A DNA stretch of 64,000 nucleotides. It comes from Parapontixanthobacter sp963736595. GTDB taxonomy: Bacteria > Pseudomonadota > Alphaproteobacteria > Sphingomonadales > Sphingomonadaceae. The translations under genes were made by a program, and so were the position numbers. Positions within the stretch are counted from its first letter, which is position 1. Every line of letters begins with the position of its first letter. Shown here in pieces: positions 9,274-19,007 of the stretch. The notes beneath the pieces are model-generated. The model did not search any database, was not told the origin of the DNA, and was given only the letters and a program-made list of their open reading frames with translations. The stretch spans positions 1 to 64,000 of the forward strand of contig CAVTPG010000003.1 in NCBI GenBank assembly GCA_963736595.1. Direction: 5' to 3'.

Positions 9274-9330
9274 CTCGAATTAACAAGCCGCTCAGATCAA
9301 TCGACGCGGCGGACCTTGTTTTCGCCGTCA

Positions 9331-9878
9331 TCGCGGACCGAGATCCGCACCGTTTCGCCCGAATTGCCGGGGAAGTCGGTGAACATGGCTTCGACCAGGT
9401 TCGGCACAAGTGCCTGCAATCGATTGGACCTGGACAGGGCTTGCGCCTTGCCTTCGAACAGGCGCTCACCATCGGCGGCGCGGTCGATCTTCATGTCGAT
9501 CCCGCTGGTATAAACGGTCACGCTGCGAATTTGCGGCCCCGCATCAAAGAACGGATCGTAAAAGCCGAACGCAAAGGCCGATCGTCCGTAGAAACGGCTA
9601 CGGATCGCGGACCGAGATCCGCACCGTTTCGCCCGAATTGCCGGGGAAGTCGGTGAACATGGCTTCGACCAGGTTCGGCACAAGTGCCTGCAAACGGTTG
9701 GACCGCGACAGGGCTTGCGCCTTGCCTTCAAACAAACGCTCGCCATCGGCAGCGCGGTCGATCTTCATGTCGATCCCGCTGGTATAGACGGTCACGCTGC
9801 GAATTTGTGGCCCCGCATCAAAGAACGGATCGTAGAAGCCGAACGCAAAGGCCGAACGTCCGTAGAAACGGCTGCGAT
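9331..9878. repeat. Imperfect tandem duplication, 274-bp unit (9331-9604 and 9605-9878)
   Basis: Two head-to-tail copies of the 3' part of the DUF4136 gene with a period of 274 bases. I count about 13 base differences between them. All fall in third or otherwise synonymous codon positions, so both copies encode the same amino acids when each is read in its own frame. Because 274 is not a multiple of three, translation leaves the frame at the junction. The outer copy (9331-9604) retains the ancestral C-terminal codons that run on to 9297. Confidence 0.9.
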
Positions 9879-10287
9879 AAAACGGGCTGCGGTGATAGCC
9901 GAAGCGCCCGAAGCGGCTGTAACCATGCCACGGATCGAAGTAATTGCCGCGAAAGCCAGTGCTGCGAACGCGCTCGCGGCCATTGTCGACGCCGTAATCG
10001 AAGCGCACCAGCAGCGAGGCGTTTTCCGGCGCCGCTTGGGTATAGCCAAGCCGCTCCATTTCCGCCTCGACGATATCGGCATATTGCGCGAATTCCAGAC
10101 CGCCCGCCAGCGCCGGATCGTCGGCGACGACGGCAAATGTTTCACCCTGCGGCGCAGGCAATTGCGTCTTGAAACGCGAAACATCGGCGTTGAACGAAGG
10201 AGTGGCACAGGCGCTGATCGCGCCCAGCATGAGAGGAGCCGCCGCCAGTTTCAGCATTCGCCCCCGATTGGAAAAATCGAATTTCAT
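9598..10287 (-). CDS. DUF4136 domain-containing lipoprotein, C-terminus altered by duplication
   Basis: Predicted outer-membrane or periplasmic lipoprotein, 229 residues. A signal peptide ends in the lipobox ISAC (Cys about residue 27). The rest resembles DUF4136 proteins, whose role is unknown, with an Arg/Tyr/Phe-rich middle part. The gene runs into a 274-bp tandem duplication of its own 3' end and stops early, as ISVRDP. The second copy shows that the ancestral protein continued ISVRDDGENKVRRVD to 9297. Only about ten residues are lost, so the protein may still work. A terminator lies beyond the old stop. Confidence 0.8.
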   Translation of the reverse strand: MKFDFSNRGRMLKLAAAPLMLGAISACATPSFNADVSRFKTQLPAPQGETFAVVADDPALAGGLEFAQYADIVEAEMERLGYTQAAPENASLLVRFDYGVDNGRERVRSTGFRGNYFDPWHGYSRFGRFGYHRSPFYRSRFYGRSAFAFGFYDPFFDAGPQIRSVTVYTSGIDMKIDRAADGERLFEGKAQALSRSNRLQALVPNLVEAMFTDFPGNSGETVRISVRDP

Positions 10288-10479
10288 CGTTTCAAGTCCT
10301 CTTAAAGCACTTACAAATGGCCGATCGCTCCCTTTTACACGATGGCACGTCTGTCAGCTAATCTGCCCTGTATACACGGCAGGGATGAACCCGCTTTGAA
10401 TAAGGTTTGTCGAGACATTAACGCCAAACACCTCAATAGGTTGCACATTTTTTGAGCGAGCGAGGCCCGCGTTTGTGGC

Positions 10480-11514
10480 TTATGTGCGCAACAGGCCCAA
10501 TGCTTCGTAAGTGGCATCGAGAGTCGGTTCGGCGAGGTCGCGCGCCTTGGCACCGCCGTCCGCCAGCACGCTCGCTAAGGCCGTCTGATCCTGCATCAGT
10601 GCGTTGAACCGCTCCGAAATCGGCCGCAAAGTCTCGACCAGCAATTCACCCAGCGCAGACTTGAACGCGCCAAACCCTTGTCCGCCGAAGTCCGCCAGCA
10701 CGTTTTCGGCGCTGGTTTCGGCCAGTGCGGCGTAGATCGTGACGAGGTTCAGCGCCTCGGCGCGCTCCTTCAATCCGGCCAATTCAGAGGGTAGCGGTTC
10801 GGCGTCAGTCTTGGCTTTCTTGATCTTCTTCATCACCGTGTCGGCGTCATCGGCCAGTGCGATGCGGCTCATCTCCGACGGGTCGGATTTGCTCATCTTG
10901 GCTGTGCCATCGCGCAGGCACATGATCCGCGCGGCCTGCGGCGGGATGTAAGGTTCGGGCGCGGTGAATACTGGCGCGTCTTCCGAAGCAAAGTCGGTAT
11001 TGAACTTTTGCGCAATGTCGCGGGCCAGCTCCAGATGCTGCTTCTGATCGTCGCCCACCGGCACATGGGTCGCCTGATACAGCAGCACGTCGGCGGCTTG
11101 CAGCACCGGATAGGCGAACAGCGCGATACTCGCTCCCTCGCGGTTCTTGCCCGCCTTGTCCTTCCACTGCGTCATGCGATTGAGCCAGCCCATCCGCGCC
11201 GTGCCGTTAAGCAGCCACTGCAATTCGGCATGAGCGGGGACTTGCGCCTGATTGAACAGGATGGCGCGGTCGGGATCGACTCCGCACGCCAGCAGCGATG
11301 CCGCCATTTCCAGCGTATTCGCGCGCAATTCGGCGGGATCGTGCGGCATGGAAATCGCGTGCAGATCGGCGAGGAAATACAGGCATTGCCCACCCGCCAT
11401 TTGCGCCTCGTCCTGCATTTTTACGTAATTGCGGATCGCGCCGAGGTAATTGCCCAGATGCGGCTTGCCTGTGGGCTGGATGCCGGAAACGACTCGCATG
11501 GCACTTTGCGTCAT
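10480..11514 (-). CDS. trpS: Tryptophanyl-tRNA synthetase
   Basis: Class I aminoacyl-tRNA synthetase charging tRNA-Trp, 344 residues. The ATP-binding HIGH-like motif is PTGKPHLGNYLGA near the N-terminus and the KMSKS loop is AKMSKSDPSE. The start at 11514 overlaps the murJ stop in an ATGA arrangement, which argues for translational coupling. The much longer open frame upstream is a shadow of murJ. A second ATG at 11499 is also possible. Confidence 0.96.
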   Translation of the reverse strand: MTQSAMRVVSGIQPTGKPHLGNYLGAIRNYVKMQDEAQMAGGQCLYFLADLHAISMPHDPAELRANTLEMAASLLACGVDPDRAILFNQAQVPAHAELQWLLNGTARMGWLNRMTQWKDKAGKNREGASIALFAYPVLQAADVLLYQATHVPVGDDQKQHLELARDIAQKFNTDFASEDAPVFTAPEPYIPPQAARIMCLRDGTAKMSKSDPSEMSRIALADDADTVMKKIKKAKTDAEPLPSELAGLKERAEALNLVTIYAALAETSAENVLADFGGQGFGAFKSALGELLVETLRPISERFNALMQDQTALASVLADGGAKARDLAEPTLDATYEALGLLRT

Positions 11515-13097
11515 TCTGCAGGAGCTTTCTTTTTGATGAGCGTGGCAATGCGCTGCTTGTCGATGGCACCGACGGCAAAAGCGACGCCGAAATATACGAT
11601 GGCCGAACATAGCACGAGCATCAACAGGGCAAACAGGCGAGCGATCAGACCGGCGGCATAGTAATCGGCCAGCAAATCGCGGGCAAACCACAAAGCGGCG
11701 CCCATCGCCAATGCCGCGATCAGTTGCCGGAAAATGCGCAGCAACAAAGCGGGCGATGCCGTGTAATAATCGCGCTTCATCAGGACGATATACAGAAACC
11801 CGACATTGATCCATGCGCCGATGACGCTGGCATAAGCGACGCCGACGACGCCATAGCGATCGAGCAAAACGAGGTTGAACGTGATGAACACCGCCAGCGA
11901 GATAAAGGCGGCATAGACCGGCGTTTTCGTGTCCGCGCGGGCGTAGAAATTGGGGACCAGCACTTTTACCAGCACATAGGCGGGCAGGCCCAGCACCAGC
12001 ACTGCCAGTACGCTGCCCGTCATCGCGGCATCGGCCAGATCGAAGCGTCCGCCTTGGAAGATCATCGTCACGAATGGCGTTGCGCAAATGGCCAGCGCAA
12101 CGGCTGCTGGGATGGTCAGCAGCATCGACAATTCGATGGCATCGGACTGGATCCGGTCAGCGCCTTCGCGGTTTTTGCTGCCGACGAATTTGGACAGCGT
12201 TGGCAGGATCGCAGTGGACAGCGCGATACCGATAATGCCGAGCGGTAACTGGTTCAGGCGATCGGCATAATTCATATAGCTGACCGAACCGCTTTCCAAC
12301 TGATTGAGAAAATACAGCTGCACCAGCGTGTTGATCTGATACGCACCGCCGCCGATGGCTGCGGGCAGGGCGATGATGCCCAACCGTTTCACTTCGGGCG
12401 TCAGCCTTGGCCATAGCAGTTTCGGGCGGAACCCCTCGACTCTGACCCACACATACAGCCACACGAGCTGCATCACGCCCGCGCCAGTCACGGCCCAGGC
12501 AATGCCATAGGCGACTTGCTCGACGCTGGCCCCGTTCGCGATGGCGCGCTCGCCCAGCAGCAGCGCGCCGATCAGCACGATGTTGAGGATAATCGGAAAG
12601 CTGGCTCCCGGTGCAAAGCGCGACACGGAATTCAGCATTCCGGTGAACAAAGTGACCATGCTGACCAGCAGAATATAGGGGAACATGATCCGCGCAAAAT
12701 CGACCGATAAGGCGAATTGGTCCGGCTCCACCGGCTTTTCCGCCAGCACCCAAATGACCGCCGGCATGGCCAGCAGGAACACCGCCACCAGCGCGATCAG
12801 CACCGGCAGAAATACGCTCAGCACATCGTGGCTGAAGCTCTTGGCTTCCTCCAGCCCGTCTGTGCCTTCGCCCGATCCGTTAAGCCGCTTGGAAAACATC
12901 GGCACGAAGGCGGCGGAAAACGCGCCTTCGGCAAACAAGCGGCGAAACACGTTCGGGATGATGAACGCCTGAAACCAGGCATCGGTTACGGCATTCGCGC
13001 CCAGAACCCGCGCAAAAATCATCTCGCGCGCCATACCGGCGACGCGGCTGACCATCGTCAACCCGCCGATCGTTCCGACATTTTTTAAAAGGCTCAT
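11511..13097 (-). CDS. murJ: Lipid II flippase MurJ
   Basis: MurJ/MviN, 528 residues, moves lipid-linked peptidoglycan precursor across the inner membrane. About 14 hydrophobic helices run along the whole length. The N-terminal MSLLKNVGTIGGLTMVSRVAGMARE region and the VTDAWFQAFIIPN segment are family hallmarks. It overlaps trpS by four bases, and the pair is usual in this order. secB lies 42 bases upstream on the same strand. Confidence 0.95.
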   Translation of the reverse strand: MSLLKNVGTIGGLTMVSRVAGMAREMIFARVLGANAVTDAWFQAFIIPNVFRRLFAEGAFSAAFVPMFSKRLNGSGEGTDGLEEAKSFSHDVLSVFLPVLIALVAVFLLAMPAVIWVLAEKPVEPDQFALSVDFARIMFPYILLVSMVTLFTGMLNSVSRFAPGASFPIILNIVLIGALLLGERAIANGASVEQVAYGIAWAVTGAGVMQLVWLYVWVRVEGFRPKLLWPRLTPEVKRLGIIALPAAIGGGAYQINTLVQLYFLNQLESGSVSYMNYADRLNQLPLGIIGIALSTAILPTLSKFVGSKNREGADRIQSDAIELSMLLTIPAAVALAICATPFVTMIFQGGRFDLADAAMTGSVLAVLVLGLPAYVLVKVLVPNFYARADTKTPVYAAFISLAVFITFNLVLLDRYGVVGVAYASVIGAWINVGFLYIVLMKRDYYTASPALLLRIFRQLIAALAMGAALWFARDLLADYYAAGLIARLFALLMLVLCSAIVYFGVAFAVGAIDKQRIATLIKKKAPAE

Positions 13098-13139
13098 CGC
13101 ATCATGCCCCGATCTGGCTCACGATGCGGCCCTTATGCT

Positions 13140-13676
13140 TCAGGCTTGCTCGGCAGGTGGCGTCTCGCCCGCACCGGCGGCAGCTTCCTGCTGACGCTTG
13201 GCTTGCATCTGCTGAACATACAGCCCGTTGAAATCGACCGGATCGAGTTGCAATGGCGGGAAACCGGCATCCTGCACGGCATCGGCAACCACCCGGCGCA
13301 GGAACGGGAACAGCAAACGCGGCGCTTCGGCGAACAGGAATGCGTGTGCCTGTTCTTCGGGGATATTGCGCAATCCGATGAGGCCCGCATAAGCCAGCTC
13401 GACCAGATAAAACTCGCCTTTTTCGCCCTTGGCGGTGACGTTCACTTTCAATTCGACTTCGTGAACTTCCTCGTTCACCTGACTGGAGGCGATGTTGAAT
13501 TGCACATCGACTTGCGGCGAATCTTCCCATTGATAGCATGATGGTGCGTTGGGATTTTCAACCGACAGATCCTTGACATATTGCGAGATAATTCCGGCGC
13601 TCGGCTGGTTATCGGCCCCGTTCGGTGCAGCGTTCCCTGTGTCCAGGTCCGTCAATACGTCGTTTTCGTCAGCCAT
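13140..13676 (-). CDS. secB: Protein-export chaperone SecB
   Basis: Cytosolic tetrameric chaperone that hands unfolded precursors to SecA, 178 residues. The start at ATG 13676 gives an acidic N-terminus followed by ISQYVKDLSVENP, the family core. EVELKVNVTA and LLFPFLRRVVADAV are also diagnostic. The open frame extends upstream, but those codons are not family-like. It is divergent from a Tim44-domain gene; both relate to protein export or the envelope. Confidence 0.95.
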   Translation of the reverse strand: MADENDVLTDLDTGNAAPNGADNQPSAGIISQYVKDLSVENPNAPSCYQWEDSPQVDVQFNIASSQVNEEVHEVELKVNVTAKGEKGEFYLVELAYAGLIGLRNIPEEQAHAFLFAEAPRLLFPFLRRVVADAVQDAGFPPLQLDPVDFNGLYVQQMQAKRQQEAAAGAGETPPAEQA

Positions 13677-13955
13677 GTGGTCTCGTGCTTTCTGTCTAGC
13701 AAATATATGGGTTTTCGGATTGGTTGCGCGCCTAGCACCGCCAAAGCGGCATCGCAATGCAGCAGTTAATCGGGTGAAGGCCGCTATCGTGAAGGCGCGG
13801 CGGTTCACGACAAGGCTTCGGTTCAGCCGGTCCCTTGGTCGGACGATCAGAATCATTGCCGAATTGTAATTCAGTCCTATTTAAGGCACGAGCGTACATA
13901 AGACGGACAGCGGTTTGAATTTTCGCCGCAATGACAACCAACGGGTGCTGATACA

Positions 13956-14609
13956 TTGATCTTCGAAATCGTCATACTTGCCTTGATCGCTGCCTTTTTG
14001 GGAATGCGTCTTTATTCGGTGCTGGGACGCCGTGCCGATCATGAAGAAGAGATCGTGCCGCATCGCTTTCGCGAGCGTGAGGATAAACCTGCTGTGCCCA
14101 CTGCGATCCGGCCGACGGTAACGACGCAAACCGCTGCGCAAGTTCAGGGCGCACCACCGGCGGTCGAACGCGGCGTGCGCGAGATTGCCGCCGCCGACGC
14201 CAGCTTCGACATTATTGGCTTCGTCGAAGGCGCGAAAAGCGCGTATGAAGTCATCCTCGAAGCATTTTGGGAAGCGGACAAGGACACACTGCGCGAATTG
14301 TGCGACGACGATGTCTATGACGGGTTTGCCTCGGCTATCGATGCACGGGTTGCTGCAGGCGAGACGGTCTCGAACAAGCTGATCCGGATCGAGGAATCCA
14401 CCATCAAGATGGCCGAACTGGATGGCCGCATTGCGCGAGTCGCGGTGCTGTTTGTGGCCGATATCTCGGCTGTGACGCGCGACAAGCAAGAAGCCGTCAT
14501 CGGCGGGTCGCTCGATGATGCCGTGGAAAGCCGCGATGTGTGGACCTTCAGCCGCCATGTCGATTCGCCCGATCCGAACTGGATACTGGACGAAACCGAC
14601 GAAGGCTGA
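13956..14609 (+). CDS. Tim44/TimA-domain membrane-associated protein
   Basis: Protein of 217 residues with one N-terminal membrane helix (about residues 2-20, MIFEIVILALIAAFLGMRLY), a charged linker, then a Tim44-like domain (about 75-217). The segment VEGAKSAYEVILEAFWEADKD resembles that family in part. In mitochondria Tim44 tethers the import motor; bacterial relatives are inner-membrane proteins of unclear role. The start codon is TTG, since an in-frame stop lies at 13932 and no ATG fits. It is divergent from secB and upstream of mltA, a conserved neighbourhood. Confidence 0.82.
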   Translation: MIFEIVILALIAAFLGMRLYSVLGRRADHEEEIVPHRFREREDKPAVPTAIRPTVTTQTAAQVQGAPPAVERGVREIAAADASFDIIGFVEGAKSAYEVILEAFWEADKDTLRELCDDDVYDGFASAIDARVAAGETVSNKLIRIEESTIKMAELDGRIARVAVLFVADISAVTRDKQEAVIGGSLDDAVESRDVWTFSRHVDSPDPNWILDETDEG

Positions 14610-14703
14610 ATTTGCGGCGCTTTTATAGCGCGCGTAACTTAAGCGGGGCCCGGATAACATCTGCAGATCAGGGGCAGATGAGAAAGTGGAGCACCATTTG
14701 CCC

Positions 14704-15961
14704 ATGAATTTTACCAAGCTGGCCGTTGCCGCTCTGTCCACGTCACTGCTGCTGTCTGCCTGTGTGCGGATTGTGCCGGAAACCGCCGCGCCTCCGCCGG
14801 TTGCTGGGCCGACACCACCGACAACAACGCCGCCAGTTGCACCAACACCCGCTCCGACGCCCACGCCAGCCGCGCCCGTGCTGGAGCGCGCGACCGAAGC
14901 ACAGCTTTCCTACGGTCCCGCCATTCGCGAGCTGGGTATGAGCGTGCCCGATGCCAGCGCCGCGTTGCGGTCCTTTGCCGAAAGCTGCCCCAAAGATCCT
15001 CGCGCGCACCGACCGTAGCGGGCTTACGCGCGCAGCCGCCTGGCAGACGGCTTGCGATGCCGCTGCCGATTGGCCGGGCGATGCCGCACCCCGTTTTTTT
15101 GAAACGCATTTCGAAACCGTGCGCGTCGGCGATGGCAACGCCTTTGCGACCGGCTATTTCGAACCGGAGATATTGGGCAGCCGCACACGCCGCCCGGGAT
15201 ATGATACGCCGGTCTATAAAATGCCGGATGACTTGGTGCGTGGCTGGTCCGCCGACATTCCCGAAGCCGAACGCGAGGGTCGCCCGCCCTTGGGCCGCTA
15301 CACCGACACCCGCGAATTCAGCGCCTATTACGAGCGCGCCGAGATCGAGGAAGGCGCATTGGCCGGGCGCGGGCTGGAAATTGCCTGGGCAGCGGACCCG
15401 ATCGAATTGTTTTTCCTGCAAATCCAAGGGTCGGGACGGCTGAAACTGCCCGATGGTTCGGTCATGCGGATTGGCTATGCCGGGCAAAACGGACGCGAAT
15501 ATGTCGGCATCGGGTCAGTCATGCGCCAGCAGGGTCTGATCGGCGAGGGACCGGGCCAATATCCCGGCAGTATGCAGGGCATTCAGCAATATTTGCGCGA
15601 ACGCCCCGCCGAAGGGCGCGAATTGATGCGTCTCAACAAAAGCTGGATATTCTTTCGCGAATTGACCGGAGATGGCCCGCTTGGCTCGATCGGCGTCCCG
15701 GTCCGGCGCGAGAGCAGCGTGGCGGTCGATCCGCGCTTCGTACCGTACGGCGCGCCGGTGTGGCTGGACCTCGATCGCACAGTCGCGAACGGCCTGTGGA
15801 TCGCGCAGGATACCGGCGGCGCGATCAAGGGCGCGAACCGCTTCGACACGTTTTGGGGCGCGGGCGAGGATGCGCGACTAATCGCGGGCGGCATGAGCGG
15901 ACGCGGGCAAGCCCTCATTCTGTTGCCGAAGGGAAGCCTCGCTGCACTGAACGCGCAATGA
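14704..15961 (+). pseudogene. mltA: Membrane-bound lytic transglycosylase MltA, frameshifted by one extra C
   Basis: MltA cleaves peptidoglycan glycan strands, forming 1,6-anhydromuramic ends. The start at 14704 gives a lipoprotein signal with lipobox LSAC and a Pro/Thr-rich linker (about 25-60). The first frame then ends at 15018, while the MltA domain continues in another frame from about 14990 to 15961. Removing one C from the CCCC at 14988-14991 joins them as FAESCPKILARTDRSGLT, which is what the family predicts, giving about 418 residues. The C-terminal 3D region with AQDTGGAIKG and catalytic-type Asp residues is intact. Either a sequence error or a recent mutation; no other damage is seen. 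Confidence 0.85.
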
Positions 15962-15968
15962 GCAGGCG

Positions 15969-16557
15969 ATGAGCGCACACGGCAAAGCACCGCGCGGTCT
16001 GTCGGTCGAGGAAGCGGCGGTGTGGAACCGCGTGGCGCAGACGGTGACGCCGCTGGCAGGGAAAGCGCGGCTGATCGCGGCTCCGCATGGTGCTGGTGAT
16101 TTGCCGCCAGCAAAACCGGTCAGGCCCAATCCTGTTAAGCCTGTGAAAGCGCCGCGCGCGCCGCTTTTTACGCCGCCGCGGAAACTGCCCGTAGCGCGGG
16201 TCGGCCATCATCCGGGGCTGGATTCGCATTGGGAGCGGCGGCTGAAAATCAGGCTCGCTCGACCCGGATTTTACGCTGGATTTGCACGGGCATGGCCTCG
16301 ACAGCGCGTATCACCGGCTGGATCGCGGGATTGCGCAGGCTCGCGCGATGGGCGCACGCGTGGTGCTGCTGATTGCGGGCAAACACCGTCCGGTCGAAGC
16401 GGCAGATCGCGGAGAAAAACGCGGCGCAATCCGGGCCAAGGTGCTCGATTGGCTGGCCGCTGGACAGCACGGCTCTGCAATTGCAGCGGTTCGCAAGGCG
16501 CATCGCAAACATGGCGGCGAGGGCGCGCTGTACCTAGTGCTGAAACGCGAACGCTGA
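15969..16557 (+). pseudogene. Smr-domain protein, frameshifted by one extra A
   Basis: A small MutS-related (Smr) domain protein; free-standing Smr proteins are nucleases or nucleic-acid-binding proteins. The first frame gives a Lys/Pro-rich N-terminus up to SHWERRLK. The Smr core (TLDLHGHGLDSAY, then LLIAGKH and a GALYLVLKR ending) lies in the next frame. Removing one A from AAAA at 16245-16248 restores a continuous protein of about 195 residues. It begins eight bases after mltA and is probably in the same transcript. As in mltA, the lesion is one extra base in a run of four. Confidence 0.8.
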
Positions 16558-16604
16558 CGGTCAGCGGTTCACCATTATCCGCGCACTAATAGGCCGCGCA
16601 CATA

Positions 16605-17732
16605 TCAACCACATTGCCCACGATGGAGCAGCTTGTGATCGGCCAGCACCAGCGCCATCATCGCCGCGACAACCGGCGTTCCGCGTAGGCCCACACAGGG
16701 ATCGTGCCGCCCCTTGGTCTGCACTACGGCTGCTTCGCCATCGCTATTGATCGTGTCCACCGGCGTCATAATCGAGCTGGTCGGTTTGAAGGCAACGCGG
16801 CACACGATCGGCTGTCCGGTGGAGATACCTCCGGCGGTTCCGCCCGCATGATTGGCCGCGAAGGCCGGACCGCTTGCTACACCCGCATCATCGCCATCCT
16901 GATCGCCATCGCCATCAAACTTGCCACCAGCCTTCTGGCCGGGCGACATGGCATCGGCATTCTGCTCGCCCGACAAACGCGCAGCATCGAACCCGTCGCC
17001 GATCTCGACGCCTTTCACCGCATTGATGCCCATCATCCCGGCGGCAAGATCCGCGTCCAGCTTGCCATAAACCGGCGCGCCCCAGCCTGCCGGAACGCCC
17101 GTCGCCACGCATTCGACGACCGCACCCAGCGACGAGCCGGATTTGCGCGCTGCATCGATCAGCCCCTCCCACCGTTTCGCTGCCCAGCTATCGGGGCAGA
17201 AAAATGGGTTCTGGCCGATCTGGTCATAGTCGATGGCATCGCGGTCGATCTTGTCGCCGCCCATCTCGACCACATAGGCAGTGATGCTGACCTCTGGAAT
17301 GACCAGCCGCGCGACTGCGCCCGCTGCCACGCGCGCCGCCGTTTCCCGCGCACTCGAACGCCCGCCGCCGCGATAATCGCGCAAGCCATATTTCGCGTCA
17401 TAGGTGTAATCGGCATGGCCAGGACGATATGTCTTGGCGATTTCCGAGTAGTCCTTTGATCGCTGATCGGTATTCTCAATCATCAGCGAAATCGGTGTGC
17501 CGGTCGTCTTTCCCTCGAACACGCCGGACAGGATCTTGACCGCATCGGCTTCCTTGCGCTGCGTCGTGTATTTCGACTGCCCCGGTTTGCGCGCGTCGAG
17601 AAATGGCTGGATCGCCTGCTCGTCCAGCACAAGCCCCGGCGGACAGCCATCGACCACCGCGCCCAGTGCTGGCCCGTGACTTTCGCCCCATGTCGTGAAG
17701 CGGAACATCCGCCCGAATGTATTGATGCTCAT
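16605..17732 (-). CDS. aroC: Chorismate synthase
   Basis: Final enzyme of the shikimate pathway: 5-enolpyruvylshikimate-3-phosphate to chorismate, needing reduced FMN; 375 residues. The N-terminal FRFTTWGESHGPALGAVVDG, the Arg-rich GGGRSSARET motif and VGLRGTPVVAAMM near the C-terminus are signatures. Length is typical. It is convergent with smr and divergent from ruvA. Confidence 0.97.
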   Translation of the reverse strand: MSINTFGRMFRFTTWGESHGPALGAVVDGCPPGLVLDEQAIQPFLDARKPGQSKYTTQRKEADAVKILSGVFEGKTTGTPISLMIENTDQRSKDYSEIAKTYRPGHADYTYDAKYGLRDYRGGGRSSARETAARVAAGAVARLVIPEVSITAYVVEMGGDKIDRDAIDYDQIGQNPFFCPDSWAAKRWEGLIDAARKSGSSLGAVVECVATGVPAGWGAPVYGKLDADLAAGMMGINAVKGVEIGDGFDAARLSGEQNADAMSPGQKAGGKFDGDGDQDGDDAGVASGPAFAANHAGGTAGGISTGQPIVCRVAFKPTSSIMTPVDTINSDGEAAVVQTKGRHDPCVGLRGTPVVAAMMALVLADHKLLHRGQCG

Positions 17733-17812
17733 GGACGCTACCTTTGTCCCAACTGTGGGGTGCTGTCCATAATCACTGGACCAAAGAGTTCTTTCCGCTC
17801 ACATACATTCCT

Positions 17813-18424
17813 ATGATTGCCAAGCTGAAAGGACTGCTCGACGAAACCGGAAGCGATTGGGCCGTGATCGACGTGGGCGGGGTTGGCTACCTCGTGCATT
17901 GCTCGACCAAAACGCTCGCTGCGCTGGGCGAGCAAGGCGAGGCCTGCACCGTTTATACAGACTTGCAAGTGTCTGAAAACGATATGCGCTTGCTGGGGTT
18001 CGCCGCGGCATCGGAGCGCGACTGGTTCCGGTTGTTAACGCAGGTGCAGGGCGTTGGGAGCAAAGTGGCGCTGGCCATCTTGTCCGCGCTGTCTGCCGAT
18101 GAATTGCGCGGCGCGTGTGCGAGCGGCGATGCGGCAACCGTGTCGCGGGCGCAGGGGGTCGGGCCAAAGCTGGCCGGGCGCATCGTCAATGAACTGAAGG
18201 ACAAGGTCGGCGCGATGCCTGGCGGTGGAGGCGGCACAGGGCTTGGCGGATCGAACATTGCGCCAGCGGGCGAGGCCAGCGCGGATGCGGTTTCGGCGCT
18301 GCAGAATCTGGGCTTCAAACCGGCCATCGCGGCGCAGGCCGTGGCGCGCGCGCAAAGCGAGCTGGGCGAGGATGCCAGCGAGAGCGACCTGATCCGCGTG
18401 GCTTTGAAAAAAGCGGCGAGATAG
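17813..18424 (+). CDS. ruvA: Holliday junction branch migration protein RuvA
   Basis: RuvA (203 residues) binds Holliday junctions and loads the RuvB motor. The start is at ATG 17813 (MIAKLKGLL); an in-frame extension from 17744 does not match the family. The OB-fold N-terminal domain contains VIDVGGVGYLVH, two helix-hairpin-helix motifs follow (VQGVGSKVAL, AQGVGPKLAGRIV), then a Gly-rich linker and the C-terminal domain III that contacts RuvB. ruvB lies 1.06 kb downstream on the same strand, separated by two other genes. Confidence 0.96.
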   Translation: MIAKLKGLLDETGSDWAVIDVGGVGYLVHCSTKTLAALGEQGEACTVYTDLQVSENDMRLLGFAAASERDWFRLLTQVQGVGSKVALAILSALSADELRGACASGDAATVSRAQGVGPKLAGRIVNELKDKVGAMPGGGGGTGLGGSNIAPAGEASADAVSALQNLGFKPAIAAQAVARAQSELGEDASESDLIRVALKKAAR

Positions 18425-18434
18425 GAGAATGACG

Positions 18435-18998
18435 ATGCGAGCGAGGTTCGGTGCGGCGATTGCGATGTGCCTGATGGTTTTGGCTCCGGCGGCTCCGAGT
18501 GCGGCATTGGCGCAGGATATGAGCGCATTTCAAACTGGTCCGGTGTTCGACGATTTCGGCCCGCACGCTGCAGTTGAAGGCATCGACAACGTGCCCGCCG
18601 ACACGGAATTTTCGCACAGTTTCGATGTGGCCGAAGCAGGGCAAGACGGCGCGCGCAATCGCGGTTTTGAAAGCGCGGCGCGTTTTGCCAATATGCACGC
18701 CGCCGCCGGGGTTGATCCCGACAATATCCGCTTGGCCGTCGTAGTTCACGGAACGGCCTTGCGCGATCTGCTGAGCGATGAAGCCTATGCGGCAAAGGAT
18801 TATGGCGAGGCCAATCCCAGCAGCGCGATGGTGCGCACGATGCTGGATGCGGGCGTGCGGTTCATCATTTGCGGGCAAAGCGCGGCAGTCGCTGGGTTTG
18901 CGCGCGATGACTTCATCGAAGGCACGGAAATGGCGCTGTCGGCGATGACCGCTCACGCCTTGCTGCAACAGCGCGGCTACACGGTGAACCCGTTTTGA
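18435..18998 (+). CDS. Exported DsrE-family-like protein
   Basis: Secreted protein of 187 residues with a cleavable signal peptide (about 1-27, ending ALAQD). The remainder fits the DsrE/YchN-like fold: IRLAVVVHGTALRDLL, then VRFIICGQSAAVAGF, where the Cys sits at the place of the sulfur-carrier Cys of the family. The ATG at 18435 was preferred to 18429 because AGGAG at 18423-18427 is then seven bases away. It is wedged between ruvA and ruvB. The specific substrate is unknown. Confidence 0.7.
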   Translation: MRARFGAAIAMCLMVLAPAAPSAALAQDMSAFQTGPVFDDFGPHAAVEGIDNVPADTEFSHSFDVAEAGQDGARNRGFESAARFANMHAAAGVDPDNIRLAVVVHGTALRDLLSDEAYAAKDYGEANPSSAMVRTMLDAGVRFIICGQSAAVAGFARDDFIEGTEMALSAMTAHALLQQRGYTVNPF

Positions 18999-19007
18999 GG
19001 AAGACAT

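Noticed and set aside
11515..12087. A long N-terminal extension of trpS
   Set aside because: It lies wholly inside murJ in another frame and is Arg/Cys-rich nonsense; TrpS motifs begin right after ATG 11514.
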